From positions 1 through 64,000 of the forward strand of contig JAIXUE010000010.1 of NCBI GenBank assembly GCA_027483605.1: a DNA stretch of 64,000 nucleotides, read 5' to 3'. The notes beneath the pieces are model-generated. The model did not search any database and was not told the origin of the DNA. It worked only from the letters and a program-made list of their open reading frames with translations. Source of the stretch: Cryomorphaceae bacterium (GTDB taxonomy: Bacteria > Bacteroidota > Bacteroidia > Flavobacteriales_D > Crocinitomicaceae). The position numbers and the translations under genes are program-made. Positions 39,883 through 48,214 of the stretch are shown here, piece after piece (within the stretch, counting starts at the first letter, position 1; each line of letters starts with the position of its first letter).

Positions 39883-40545
39883 ATGATGAAAGCTATTTGT
39901 ACATTTCTTTGTCTTTCCTTTTTCTTGGTTTCTTGCATTTCTGTTCAAGAAATACCAAATGTTGTGGAAGTTTCGCAAACACACAATCGCATTGCCGTCT
40001 TACCTATTGAGGCACGTATTGAGCGAAAAATTTGGATGAGTCAAGAAAAATACCTTGAACTCAATCGCCTCAAAAGCGAAGAAACTCAACAACGCATCTG
40101 CCGTTATCTTGAGTTTTATAGCAGAAACGGCAGCTTGCATGCAGAAGTCATGAGCCCAGAAGAAGTCAATGCCATGCTACACGGTGTAGGTTACCCAAAC
40201 ACGACGCTCAACAACAATGCGCTGTGCAGTCTCTTGCGCGTTGATGCCCTGATTTATGGAACCATAGAAATTCTAGAGCCCATCAATGAAGCAACTGCCC
40301 TGATGCTCAATTCAGCCAACCCAAATTTTTCTGCCATCACCAATATCATACAACTTAACCTCATGCTCTACGATGCCCAGAGCACTCAACAAATTTGGTC
40401 TTCAGCGCAAGAAAACCATGGGCAAATGGGCTCAATCAAAGAAAACATGCAAAAAAAAGCTTGTAGAAGAGCCGTTCGCAACCTTCCCTATAACCTCAAG
40501 AAAAATCGCTACAAGAAAGCGTATAGAACCTTAAATGGACTTTAA
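39883..40545 (+). CDS. Lipoprotein, possibly GNA1162/CsgG-like
   Basis: A 220-residue protein whose N-terminus is a lipoprotein signal: MMKAICTFLCLSFFLVSCIS, with Cys18 as the lipid site. The mature part begins with a strand reading NRIAVLPIEARIERKIWMS, then a helix, an MSPEEVNAMLHGVGYPNT segment and VDALIYGTIEILE. This resembles the core of GNA1162/DUF799 and CsgG-like lipoproteins, in which a VLPF-type strand starts the domain. The C-terminus is basic. It is likely an outer-membrane or periplasmic-side lipoprotein; the partner is not known. Its stop overlaps that of the convergent regulator by four bases. Confidence 0.65.
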   Translation: MMKAICTFLCLSFFLVSCISVQEIPNVVEVSQTHNRIAVLPIEARIERKIWMSQEKYLELNRLKSEETQQRICRYLEFYSRNGSLHAEVMSPEEVNAMLHGVGYPNTTLNNNALCSLLRVDALIYGTIEILEPINEATALMLNSANPNFSAITNIIQLNLMLYDAQSTQQIWSSAQENHGQMGSIKENMQKKACRRAVRNLPYNLKKNRYKKAYRTLNGL

Positions 40546-41822
40546 TACGTCTGAAAATAGCCCTCGAAATAGGCATCAGTGAAAATTGGGTAATGCAATT
40601 TGGTTTTTCGCATACTAAATTCAATCTCAAGTTCTCTGCTAGGCTCATTGAGACTTTTAGCAATATGCCACCTAAAAAAAGCAACATATAATTCAATGAA
40701 TTCTCGGTAGCCATGACGGATATGGCCGTAGGGGATGTGCTCCAGTATGCTTTTGGCAACAAGATACTGCCTTTCGCCGAGTAACATTTTTACTTGTAGC
40801 ACCCGATGGATAGCCACCTGCGACACATGATACCAGAAGTTAATCCGATTGATTTGATGCTGGTGCGCTTTGAGGATTTGCTCGTGTAGTTGTGAATTCA
40901 ATACCAATGCTTGTACTGCGGGCTCATAAAGTAATTCAGTAACAAAATGTGGCTCTTGGCTGATCCGCTGCTCCATTTGACCCTTGAGTTTTTCAAGCTT
41001 CTTTTTGCTTGTTGTTGTTAAGGTATGAAGTCCGAATAAGCGCCCAAATAAAATGGGGTGTTGGGCGGCATCTAGCTGGGGTAATAGCTGCAATTGACGT
41101 GAATCTTGTGTCTTCAAATTGAGCAAGGCCCGCCAAATTTGAAGACAACTTAAAAACATTTTGGTTTCTGCATCGAGATCCTTAATCTCAGAAAGATAGT
41201 CAATCCACTGCCCGTATTTACCATTCAAACGACCGTAATCCACAAAGATTTTAAAAACTAAATCTCTAAAATTAGGTTCTAACAATAATATTTCTTCTGC
41301 TTCTTTGTCTTGAAAGGTTCTGAAATGCAAACCAATGAGTACGCCAATTTGTGCCACTTGATCATAAGGCAAAGCCTTGAATTGGAACAAGGGGTCACGA
41401 AATATCAATAGCAGGGTAGAAAGATCTTTTCGATTCAACAATTCTCTAACGACAATAGTAAAAGCAATGGTAAACTGGTCTTGCTGTCGTTTGCGGTAAT
41501 ACAGGTATCTTAGTATTTCATTTGAGTTGCCTTCTGAAAGCATTACATATAAATGCTCCCAAACCGGCCAGGTATCTACCTCACTAAAACGCTTGGTAAA
41601 ATCTTGAAATGACTCGAAACCAATATACACCGAGAGCGCATCAAGCGTACTTTCACGTGGTTTTCTATATTCAATGATCCCAAAGAGGCGCCGAAATGTA
41701 TTGTAAGAAACGACAGTACCCGTTTTCTGATATAAGTCATCGGCAAGCAACTCGCAATCACCACGTTTGAGAACTTTCCTTCCAAGTGTTTGCTCCACCT
41801 CTCTTTTGAGCTCCTCTATCAT
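40542..41822 (-). CDS. Putative transcription regulator with HTH-like N-terminus and helical C-terminal domain
   Basis: A 426-residue protein. The first 90 residues contain LADDLYQKTGTVVSYNTFRRLFGI and STLDALSVYIGFESFQDF, a motif seen at the N-terminus of many Bacteroidota proteins of unknown function and looking like a helix-turn-helix. The rest is long and nearly all helical, with Leu-rich pairs (EILRYLYYRKRQQDQF and similar), perhaps TPR-like. A strong palindrome overlaps its start codon and lies between it and the divergent 41881-46043 genes. I infer an autoregulated repressor of that divergent operon. Confidence 0.6.
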   Translation of the reverse strand: MIEELKREVEQTLGRKVLKRGDCELLADDLYQKTGTVVSYNTFRRLFGIIEYRKPRESTLDALSVYIGFESFQDFTKRFSEVDTWPVWEHLYVMLSEGNSNEILRYLYYRKRQQDQFTIAFTIVVRELLNRKDLSTLLLIFRDPLFQFKALPYDQVAQIGVLIGLHFRTFQDKEAEEILLLEPNFRDLVFKIFVDYGRLNGKYGQWIDYLSEIKDLDAETKMFLSCLQIWRALLNLKTQDSRQLQLLPQLDAAQHPILFGRLFGLHTLTTTSKKKLEKLKGQMEQRISQEPHFVTELLYEPAVQALVLNSQLHEQILKAHQHQINRINFWYHVSQVAIHRVLQVKMLLGERQYLVAKSILEHIPYGHIRHGYREFIELYVAFFRWHIAKSLNEPSRELEIEFSMRKTKLHYPIFTDAYFEGYFQTY

Positions 41823-41848
41823 GATACAAATGTATCATTTGTGTATCA
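41821..41848. promoter_or_regulatory. Operator between regulator gene and second envelope operon
   Basis: ATGATACA-AA-TGTATCAT (41821-41838) is a perfect 8-base inverted repeat, and a third half-site TGTATCA lies at 41842-41848. The palindrome contains the regulator's start codon and a minus-strand -7 box (TACATTTG, plus coordinates 41827-41834). The only space between the divergent starts at 41822 and 41881 is 58 bases, so binding here should affect both. Confidence 0.65.
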
Positions 41849-41880
41849 AAAATTTCATTGAATTGATAGAAATTTGATTC

Positions 41881-42393
41881 ATGTCCAAATACCACATTCA
41901 CGATCCGAAACACCTCAAGGAAGTTTTGTTCCATGATTATTTACTCATCACCAACATGCGAACCTTGGATACCAATAAAATCAAACTGCTTTCCAATCTA
42001 TTTTCGATCAATCCAAACAGTTGGCGAGTTGTTGGCATTACACCTGCTGCACTTGAAATTTTTAAGCAGCACGAATTTCAGAAAAGGTCCGGAATGCGCA
42101 TCAATCGCTCTCACCTCACACAACGCTTTGGATTTTATCAAAAGCTATTGAAAATGAAAGCAGAAATAAAAGACCCTGAAACATTTTGGAATTTGTATCA
42201 CGATCACGACATGACCATTTTGGCATCTTCTTCTGAGAACATGAGCAAAGATATGTCGGCACTCAACAATGCGTATCCTGTTCCAAGAGATGAAAGAAAC
42301 CTGTTCCAGACAGCTGGTTACGCCTGGAAACACAAGGAAGAGGAAGAGCAATTTTTAATTGAATTGTATGACAAATATGCAACGACAAAATAG
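41881..42393 (+). CDS. Hypothetical protein, first gene of second envelope operon
   Basis: A 170-residue soluble protein, mostly helical, with charged and aromatic patches (RVVGITPAALEIFKQHEFQK, then GMRINRSHLTQRFGFYQKLL, then DPETFWNLYHDHDMTILASS). His and Asp residues in HDHD could bind metal, but no known site is matched. No family recognised. It begins 58 bases from the divergent regulator and 84 bases before the SH3 lipoprotein, so it belongs to the operon under the palindromic operator. Confidence 0.6.
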   Translation: MSKYHIHDPKHLKEVLFHDYLLITNMRTLDTNKIKLLSNLFSINPNSWRVVGITPAALEIFKQHEFQKRSGMRINRSHLTQRFGFYQKLLKMKAEIKDPETFWNLYHDHDMTILASSSENMSKDMSALNNAYPVPRDERNLFQTAGYAWKHKEEEEQFLIELYDKYATTK

Positions 42394-42477
42394 ATTTTGC
42401 TCCCATTGGAAAGATATTATTTTCCTCGCCATTTTGGTATTGCTCATCATACTCATTATACTCACAAAAAAACAACT

Positions 42478-43341
42478 ATGAAGTACTTCAACATTTTAAT
42501 TGGCATGGCTGCTATTGTCATTTTTAGTTCTTGTAGTGGCCCCGAGCGCCAAGTAAAGAAGCTTTTTAAGCGCATCAATGCCCAAGAAATTAGTAGTGCA
42601 TCCAAGTATATTTGGCCCGAAGACCACGCCAAGTTATACGTCTTCAACAAGCGGTTTTTGGAAAAAAATCCACTGACTACCTTTGAAATCGTCGAGACCG
42701 AAGAGAAAGAAGTAGCAGGCCAAACCAAAGTTCTAGCCGAAGTGCGCGTATTGAATGGTTCTGCACAGCTCCTGGCTTATTTTGATTCGCTTCAAATTCT
42801 AGACAAAGATGTCATCAAAATTGAGTTTGAACAAAAAACAGCCAATGAAACGGACTACTATACTTTTCCATTTAATTGGGACGACACACCGATGCCTAGC
42901 GAGCTCAAATTAGGCGTTATTCGAACCAAAGAACTCAACCTGAGAAGTGGAACGGGTACCAACTTCCCGGTAGTTTCTACAGCAAAAGAAAACGAACAAT
43001 TACTCATCGATCCAAATTTCGAAAACGAAAACTGGCGCCGCGGCTTTTTGATTTCAGACGACAAACCAGTTCAAGCCTGCTACTTTTCAAGCCAATTCAG
43101 CGAAACCAAAACGATTTCCTTTTTTACCCTTGGGTATTTTGAATCTTTCTCCCTAATTGTGCTCTGCTTGTTAGGTGTATTGGTTTGCTTGGTATTCTTG
43201 GTGCTTGCCGTAGTTGGTGTGGGTACCGGCGGAATAGCCTTATTGATCATCATTCCACTCATCTTCGGGCCCTTGTTTTTCTTGTATCAACTTTTAGAAA
43301 ATTTCTTTTTTGAAGTATTCCTGATCAATTTACCTTACTGA
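42478..43341 (+). CDS. SH3-domain lipoprotein with C-terminal membrane hairpin
   Basis: I use the ATG at 42478 (MKYFNILIGMAAIVIFSSCSG), which gives a lipoprotein signal with the lipid Cys about residue 19; the frame is open to 42397. Residues 20-145 are a soluble domain of unknown type. Residues about 146-205 form a bacterial SH3 domain (TKELNLRSGTGTNFPVV). Two hydrophobic helices at about 218-245 and 247-270 then form a membrane hairpin. A lipid anchor plus helices is unusual. An SH3/membrane protein also opens the operon at 5285. The stop overlaps the KAP NTPase start (TGATG), so they are co-translated. Confidence 0.7.
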   Translation: MKYFNILIGMAAIVIFSSCSGPERQVKKLFKRINAQEISSASKYIWPEDHAKLYVFNKRFLEKNPLTTFEIVETEEKEVAGQTKVLAEVRVLNGSAQLLAYFDSLQILDKDVIKIEFEQKTANETDYYTFPFNWDDTPMPSELKLGVIRTKELNLRSGTGTNFPVVSTAKENEQLLIDPNFENENWRRGFLISDDKPVQACYFSSQFSETKTISFFTLGYFESFSLIVLCLLGVLVCLVFLVLAVVGVGTGGIALLIIIPLIFGPLFFLYQLLENFFFEVFLINLPY

Positions 43342-45173
43342 TGTCGACGAAACTTAGTTCCATTACCGATATTCCGATTCAGCATAAATCGGAAGACAAG
43401 CTTAAAACAGAGAAATACGCACTTGCTCTCACAGACTTCATAGAGCGTGCAGACACACCATTAACAATTGGTCTGCAGGGCGAATGGGGAACAGGAAAAA
43501 CCTCCATGATGTACATGATCCGTGAAATTTTAGAGGAGCGCAAGGTAGCTACCTCTTGGGTCAATACCTGGGAGTACTCGATGTTTAGGGCTGCGAACCA
43601 AACCACACCTGCAGTTCTCAAAGCCATGCTCGAGAAGCTCAAAGAATCTTGCAAGGAAAAGGGAACCTGGACTTTAAAAGACGAGCAAGACCAACGCGTT
43701 AGAAAAATTGGGCGTTTTATTGGCGCCTTAGCCAATCAAGTCATCGAAAATCAGGTTGGCATCAACATCAAAGACGCCGTCCCGGAAGACGAACAAGACG
43801 CGATGGCCATAGCGCAAATCAAGCATGAAATCAATGCGGTTATCCAAGACTTGCTCTCAGACACCAAGAATGACCACACACGTGTTGTTTTCTTCGTAGA
43901 CGACCTCGATAGAATTCCGCCTGCAGATGCTGTAGAAGTACTAGAGGCACTCAAAAACATGTTTGACATACCCAATTGTATTTACATTTTGGCGATCGAT
44001 TACGATGTTGTTGTCAAGGGCTTGGAGTCGAAGTTTGGCAAAAAGACGGAAGAAAACGAACGCGAGTTTCGCTCCTTCTTCGATAAAATCATTCAAGTCC
44101 CGTTCTCGATGCCTACGGGTAACTATGACATGAAGAGCCTATTGACCGATAAATTCAGTGCGATGGGCATTGAGATTGATGCAGCGCAAGAAGAGGAATT
44201 TGCCCAAGTAGTGAGGTTAACAGTAGGTTATAATCCGAGAAGCCTCAAGCGTTTCTTGAATAGTTACAATCTATTGCGCTCTTTGAAACATTTGTCTGAT
44301 AGCGTCGACGAAACAGGATCAAAATACGATGACCTCGTGCTTTTTTCCTTATTAGGACTGCAGATCAGCTATCCAAAAGTATTTCGCTTATTGGCGCAAG
44401 AACCTGATTTTTGGCTCTGGGACAAAGCCACCGCCAATAAGTTTCAGATCAACTTAGACGAGGTTACCACGCAAATTAAAGACTTCGGAGATGAAATGAA
44501 ATCCAAAACCGATGAACTTTGGGAACAAATTATTTACGGATTTTGCCTGCGTCCGCTCGGCAATGAAAACCCGGACCCCTACCTCAGTGCTCGCTGGGAA
44601 GCCATCATCGATATACTGAATTTATTGGGCCTCACCATCGTTGGTAAATCTTTCGACAAAGTTTCTGAAAAAGAAAGAGACGCCGTTACCCAAGAATTCG
44701 TGAGCGCTTGGCAAAATGGCTTGGCCTTGGCAGCCATTACAAATGTCGATGATGATCCAAAGACCAAAACAAGCGAGCAAAAAAACAAGCGGGTGAGTTT
44801 TGAGACGATTGAAGGCAAAATGAGTCAAATCGATGGCGACCACAATTACAATGCAACCGCGCGAGACATCTGGAAAGCAATCTTGGCCAACCTAAGTACA
44901 AACCCACAGCTGAACCTGAAATTCAATGGCTCGACCGTTTCGGCAAAAGATAAAAATGGCAATAACATCCTTACCCTGTGGAATCCATCACAAGCTACTA
45001 AAATAAACGTAGGAATTTACCTATTCCATTCTGGCAAAACACCTAGGCCGCAATCGCAACTCATAGAAGATTTCTCTAAGGACCCTGAAAAACGGTTTAA
45101 AATTTCAAGCGCCTCAATAAATGACCTTGCTGAAATCATGGAAACAATTGAATGGTGTAGAAATAGTTATTAA
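43341..45173 (+). CDS. KAP-family P-loop NTPase
   Basis: A 610-residue STAND-class NTPase of the KAP family. Walker A is LQGEWGTGKTSMMY (about 43-56) and Walker B is RVVFFVDDLDRIPPADAVEV (about 178-197), both with the KAP-type flanks; a later FNYNPRSLKRFLN-like motif (VGYNPRSLKRFLNSYN) is the typical arginine-containing sensor. KAP proteins are usually tethered to the membrane by helices inserted in the NTPase domain; here there are none, and the neighbouring SH3 lipoprotein may provide the anchor. The C-terminal 180 residues are unrecognised. KAP NTPases are found in defence and membrane-signalling contexts, with no settled function. Confidence 0.9.
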   Translation: MSTKLSSITDIPIQHKSEDKLKTEKYALALTDFIERADTPLTIGLQGEWGTGKTSMMYMIREILEERKVATSWVNTWEYSMFRAANQTTPAVLKAMLEKLKESCKEKGTWTLKDEQDQRVRKIGRFIGALANQVIENQVGINIKDAVPEDEQDAMAIAQIKHEINAVIQDLLSDTKNDHTRVVFFVDDLDRIPPADAVEVLEALKNMFDIPNCIYILAIDYDVVVKGLESKFGKKTEENEREFRSFFDKIIQVPFSMPTGNYDMKSLLTDKFSAMGIEIDAAQEEEFAQVVRLTVGYNPRSLKRFLNSYNLLRSLKHLSDSVDETGSKYDDLVLFSLLGLQISYPKVFRLLAQEPDFWLWDKATANKFQINLDEVTTQIKDFGDEMKSKTDELWEQIIYGFCLRPLGNENPDPYLSARWEAIIDILNLLGLTIVGKSFDKVSEKERDAVTQEFVSAWQNGLALAAITNVDDDPKTKTSEQKNKRVSFETIEGKMSQIDGDHNYNATARDIWKAILANLSTNPQLNLKFNGSTVSAKDKNGNNILTLWNPSQATKINVGIYLFHSGKTPRPQSQLIEDFSKDPEKRFKISSASINDLAEIMETIEWCRNSY

Positions 45174-45221
45174 ATAATCGTTTTTACTGAGTTTTAAATA
45201 TTACCGACTACAATCCATCAA

Positions 45222-46043
45222 TTGAATTCTAGACAAGCATTGAAACACATTACATTATTGCTATTTGTCTTTTTCGTTCAATGGACAAACATTGCACAGG
45301 TTTTAAATATCGACCGCGAACTTGAAAGAGATTCCGTCCCAAAAAAGCGCAGTGCAGTTTTGGACTTTTCATTTAGTTCAGATAAGCAAAAACGCAATAT
45401 TATTGAGTTTACACAGCAATCTGAAGTAGCTATGAAACTTCAGAAAAATAGAATACTTATCTTTCTGAGTCATACAGATATGGTGATTAATGGTGCCGCA
45501 GTACTCGAAAACAACGGTTATTTACAAACTCGACTTCGAGATAACGATAGCAAACGCGTTGCTGCAGATTACTTTTTGCAATATCAATGGAATGGAGTTG
45601 TTGGTTTACAAAATAGAGCCCTTGCAGGTATCAATGCTAGATTCCGATTTTGGGATCATAAATCTGATGACCTTTATTCGAGCTTAGGCATTTTTTATGA
45701 GTATGAAAATTGGAATCCAAACCTCGCTAATTATGCATTTGAAAACTTAGGATTACAACCCCTAAATCGCCAGCTTTTCAGAACAAATTTTTCGCTAAAA
45801 ACGGCCATCCAAATTTCAGATCAAATTGACATTTCTGCGATTTCTTACTTACAATTCCCCATCAATGCTGGAAGTACAAATACTTTAAATCCGAGATGGT
45901 TTTTCGATAGTCAAATTCATTTTCAACTTAGTCAGCACCTCGATTTTCACATCAAATACAACCATAATTTAGACTACTTTAGGCCACTACCAATCGATTC
46001 ATTTTTTTATAGTCTCACGCTCGGATTGAGAATCCATTATTAA
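45222..46043 (+). CDS. Outer-membrane beta-barrel protein (DUF481-like), paralogue of 7785-8591
   Basis: A 273-residue exported barrel with signal sequence ALKHITLLLFVFFVQWTNIAQ. No ATG is available near the signal peptide; TTG at 45222 or TTG at 45240 must serve as start. The mature part aligns with the barrel at 7785-8591 (SSDKQK, VLENNGY, QYQWNG, GLQNRALAG, FEYENWNPN-like YEYENWNPN, RPLPIDSFF). It follows the KAP NTPase by 48 bases and probably forms the outer-membrane end of this locus. The convergent DsbA-like gene overlaps it by four bases. Confidence 0.75.
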   Translation: MNSRQALKHITLLLFVFFVQWTNIAQVLNIDRELERDSVPKKRSAVLDFSFSSDKQKRNIIEFTQQSEVAMKLQKNRILIFLSHTDMVINGAAVLENNGYLQTRLRDNDSKRVAADYFLQYQWNGVVGLQNRALAGINARFRFWDHKSDDLYSSLGIFYEYENWNPNLANYAFENLGLQPLNRQLFRTNFSLKTAIQISDQIDISAISYLQFPINAGSTNTLNPRWFFDSQIHFQLSQHLDFHIKYNHNLDYFRPLPIDSFFYSLTLGLRIHY

Positions 46044-46660
46044 ATTTGTAAAGCCTGCTCAAAAGCTTCCACTTCTCTAGCTCCATGAATCGCTACCTTG
46101 CGATCAAAGATAAAATACGGAACGCCGCGCAGGCCGAGTTCTTGTGCTTCTTGCAAATCTTGGGTGAAGGCGCGGCTATGCTTGCCGCCTAGGATAGCGA
46201 GGTCGAGGTGGTCGGTTTTGAGGCCAACTTCTTGCGCCAGTTCTTGCAAGACCTGGATATCATCGATGTTTTTTCCTTCTGTAAAATAGGCTTTCAAGAG
46301 GCGCATTTTACAAGCCCACTGCAGGCCCTGCTCGTGGGCTTCGTGCAACAATAAATGGGCTTTAATGGTATTGGCTACTTTGATTTGTTGCATCTGAAAA
46401 TCCAGCCCCAGCTCACTACCCTGGCTTACAATGCTGTGATTCATGGCCTCAATCTGATCTATTGAAATTTGTTTGTGCTCGTGTAGGTACTGCGAAATAG
46501 ACTTGCTGAGATCTGTTTTCAGGCCTGGATTGAGTAAAAAAGTGCGCAATTCAATTTGAACCTCGTTTTCAAGGCCTTTTTTTTGGATGGCTAGTTGGAG
46601 TTTGGTAAGCCCTAAATAACAAAACGGACAAGCGATATCCGACCAAATTTCGATCAACAT
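46040..46660 (-). CDS. DsbA-family (FrnE-like) oxidoreductase
   Basis: A 206-residue cytosolic thioredoxin-fold protein of the FrnE branch. The active site is CPFC in IWSDIACPFCYLGLTKL; the cis-Pro loop is GVPYFIF, close to the end. There is no signal peptide. FrnE-type proteins act as thiol oxidoreductases or isomerases in the cytoplasm and have been linked to oxidative-stress resistance. Its start is 11 bases after the WYL regulator stop, so the two may be co-transcribed. Confidence 0.9.
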   Translation of the reverse strand: MLIEIWSDIACPFCYLGLTKLQLAIQKKGLENEVQIELRTFLLNPGLKTDLSKSISQYLHEHKQISIDQIEAMNHSIVSQGSELGLDFQMQQIKVANTIKAHLLLHEAHEQGLQWACKMRLLKAYFTEGKNIDDIQVLQELAQEVGLKTDHLDLAILGGKHSRAFTQDLQEAQELGLRGVPYFIFDRKVAIHGAREVEAFEQALQI

Positions 46661-46671
46661 AAATTTCTTTT

Positions 46672-47628
46672 TTAGCGAACCTCCGAACCATAATCGCGAA
46701 AGCGAGACAAGAGCATAGAGAGTTCATAGGTGCGGTAAATATATAACTCAACCACAATATAATTTGGGTGATCGACAACAATGCGCTGCGAGCTGTGCAA
46801 GCGCCGGGCTTTGACATAAGCAATCGCCCAATCAGTGAATTTCAAGCGGATCACTTCAGGCACGCTTTCTTTGAAGCGTGCAATTCCCAAACAATGTTTA
46901 AAATAAGACTTTAAGCCAACTTCTTGGCTGAGTTGTAGCCATGAAAAATACCTCAGCTCACCCTCACTGCCATCCTCTCGCTCAACTAAAGCCGGAACAA
47001 CAACAAAATCTTCAATCAGGTCAAAAGCAAAAACTTTTACTTGAGACTTTGGCGCATTTTGACGCTCTGACCAAACACTGGCAATGAGGTAAAAGCGTCC
47101 TTCATAAAAACGAACTTGCAGCGGAGCTACCACCTGTAGTTTTGATTTATACGTGCCAAATGCCGACTGATATAAAAACTGAACGAGGTATTGTTGAGTA
47201 ATTGCTTGGGTGCAAATAGCAGCAAGTTCAAAAGACCGTCCATCATCGTTGAGCGCCGAAAAACTGAATACAAGTTTATCTTGAAGAGGGTCTTGTTGGC
47301 TGAAATTTTGAGCACCCAGCTGTACGGCTATTTGCTCTAGCATACTCGTTTTAAAGGCAGCGGAAATGGATGCTCTTGGGGCAGAAAGCAACTGATAATA
47401 GTGTTTTTTTGATACTCTGATATGTAGCAATTTATCACTTCCTTGCTCCCTTAACACTTGTAAATCTGCCTCTAAGGAACGCCTAGAAATCGGCTTTAAA
47501 CCTAAGCTAGGAAGTGTGCTGCGAAGGTGCTCTTGAATTTGCACAAAGGAGGCGCGCATAAAAGCCTGCTCCTTTAAAAAATCGAGGATCAGTTGCAGGC
47601 GTTGACTTTGTACTTTGAGTTGCAGCAT
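46672..47628 (-). CDS. WYL-domain transcription regulator
   Basis: A 318-residue protein. The ATG at 47628 (MLQLKVQSQR) is chosen because a -7-type box, CAAATATA on the plus strand at 47632-47639, overlaps the TTG at 47634 that precedes it in frame. The N-terminus (1-70) has a helix-turn-helix of the DeoR/WYL kind (LGLKPISRRSLEADLQVLRE). The WYL domain lies around residues 150-225 (YLVQFLYQSAFGTYKSKLQVVAPLQVRFYEGRFYLIAS in pieces), and a WCX-like C-terminus follows. WYL regulators respond to nucleotide-type ligands or single-stranded DNA. It may control the DsbA-like gene downstream. Confidence 0.85.
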   Translation of the reverse strand: MLQLKVQSQRLQLILDFLKEQAFMRASFVQIQEHLRSTLPSLGLKPISRRSLEADLQVLREQGSDKLLHIRVSKKHYYQLLSAPRASISAAFKTSMLEQIAVQLGAQNFSQQDPLQDKLVFSFSALNDDGRSFELAAICTQAITQQYLVQFLYQSAFGTYKSKLQVVAPLQVRFYEGRFYLIASVWSERQNAPKSQVKVFAFDLIEDFVVVPALVEREDGSEGELRYFSWLQLSQEVGLKSYFKHCLGIARFKESVPEVIRLKFTDWAIAYVKARRLHSSQRIVVDHPNYIVVELYIYRTYELSMLLSRFRDYGSEVR

Positions 47629-47755
47629 GGTCAAATATAGTTATTACGCAGAAATATTGCGGAGTTAATGATTTAAAAATTCTAACCCTTTGCATACTCA
47701 AGCCCATTTTTTGGTATTATTTTTGTCTGTATCCAAGTTCAAAAAAACCTCTATC

Positions 47756-48196
47756 ATGAAAACAATCGTCTTGACAATTAGCTTGCTCACATTGGCAACA
47801 GCTTGTAGCAAATGGCAAAATAATCAAAATCAGATCACCAAAATTTCTACAGACGGAAACTGGTTGGTAAGTAGTTATATCGATGATGGCGACGACGAAA
47901 CATCGGAGTTCAGCACATTCAAACTACACTTTATGGAATCTGGTGTTTTGCATGGCACCGACCTACTGAGTAGCTCCTCCACACCGTACAACGGAACGTG
48001 GTCTATCACCGACTCCAATACCGACGACAACAACCTAGCCGACCTCGACTTCAATATCAATTTCAATGTTGGCAACAAACTAGATGACCTCTCCGACGAC
48101 TGGGATATCATTTCCTATACCGACACAGAAATCAAACTCATTGATGTGTCTGGCGGCGGTGGCGGTACAGATTACCTCACCCTCACCAAACAGTAA
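47756..48196 (+). CDS. Lipocalin-like lipoprotein
   Basis: A 146-residue protein from the ATG at 47756, with a lipoprotein signal (MKTIVLTISLLTLATACSK, lipid Cys17). The body is beta-rich with Asp/Asn-rich turns: NWLVSSYIDDGDDETSEFST, FHLHF-like KLHFMESGVL, and YNGTWSITD, then DDLSDDWDIISYTDTEIKLI, which fits the lipocalin-like domains common in Bacteroidota lipoproteins. A terminator at 48235-48258 ends its transcript inside the convergent hemF gene. Confidence 0.7.
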   Translation: MKTIVLTISLLTLATACSKWQNNQNQITKISTDGNWLVSSYIDDGDDETSEFSTFKLHFMESGVLHGTDLLSSSSTPYNGTWSITDSNTDDNNLADLDFNINFNVGNKLDDLSDDWDIISYTDTEIKLIDVSGGGGGTDYLTLTKQ

Positions 48197-48214
48197 ATTC
48201 TTGCGCATTTGCGC

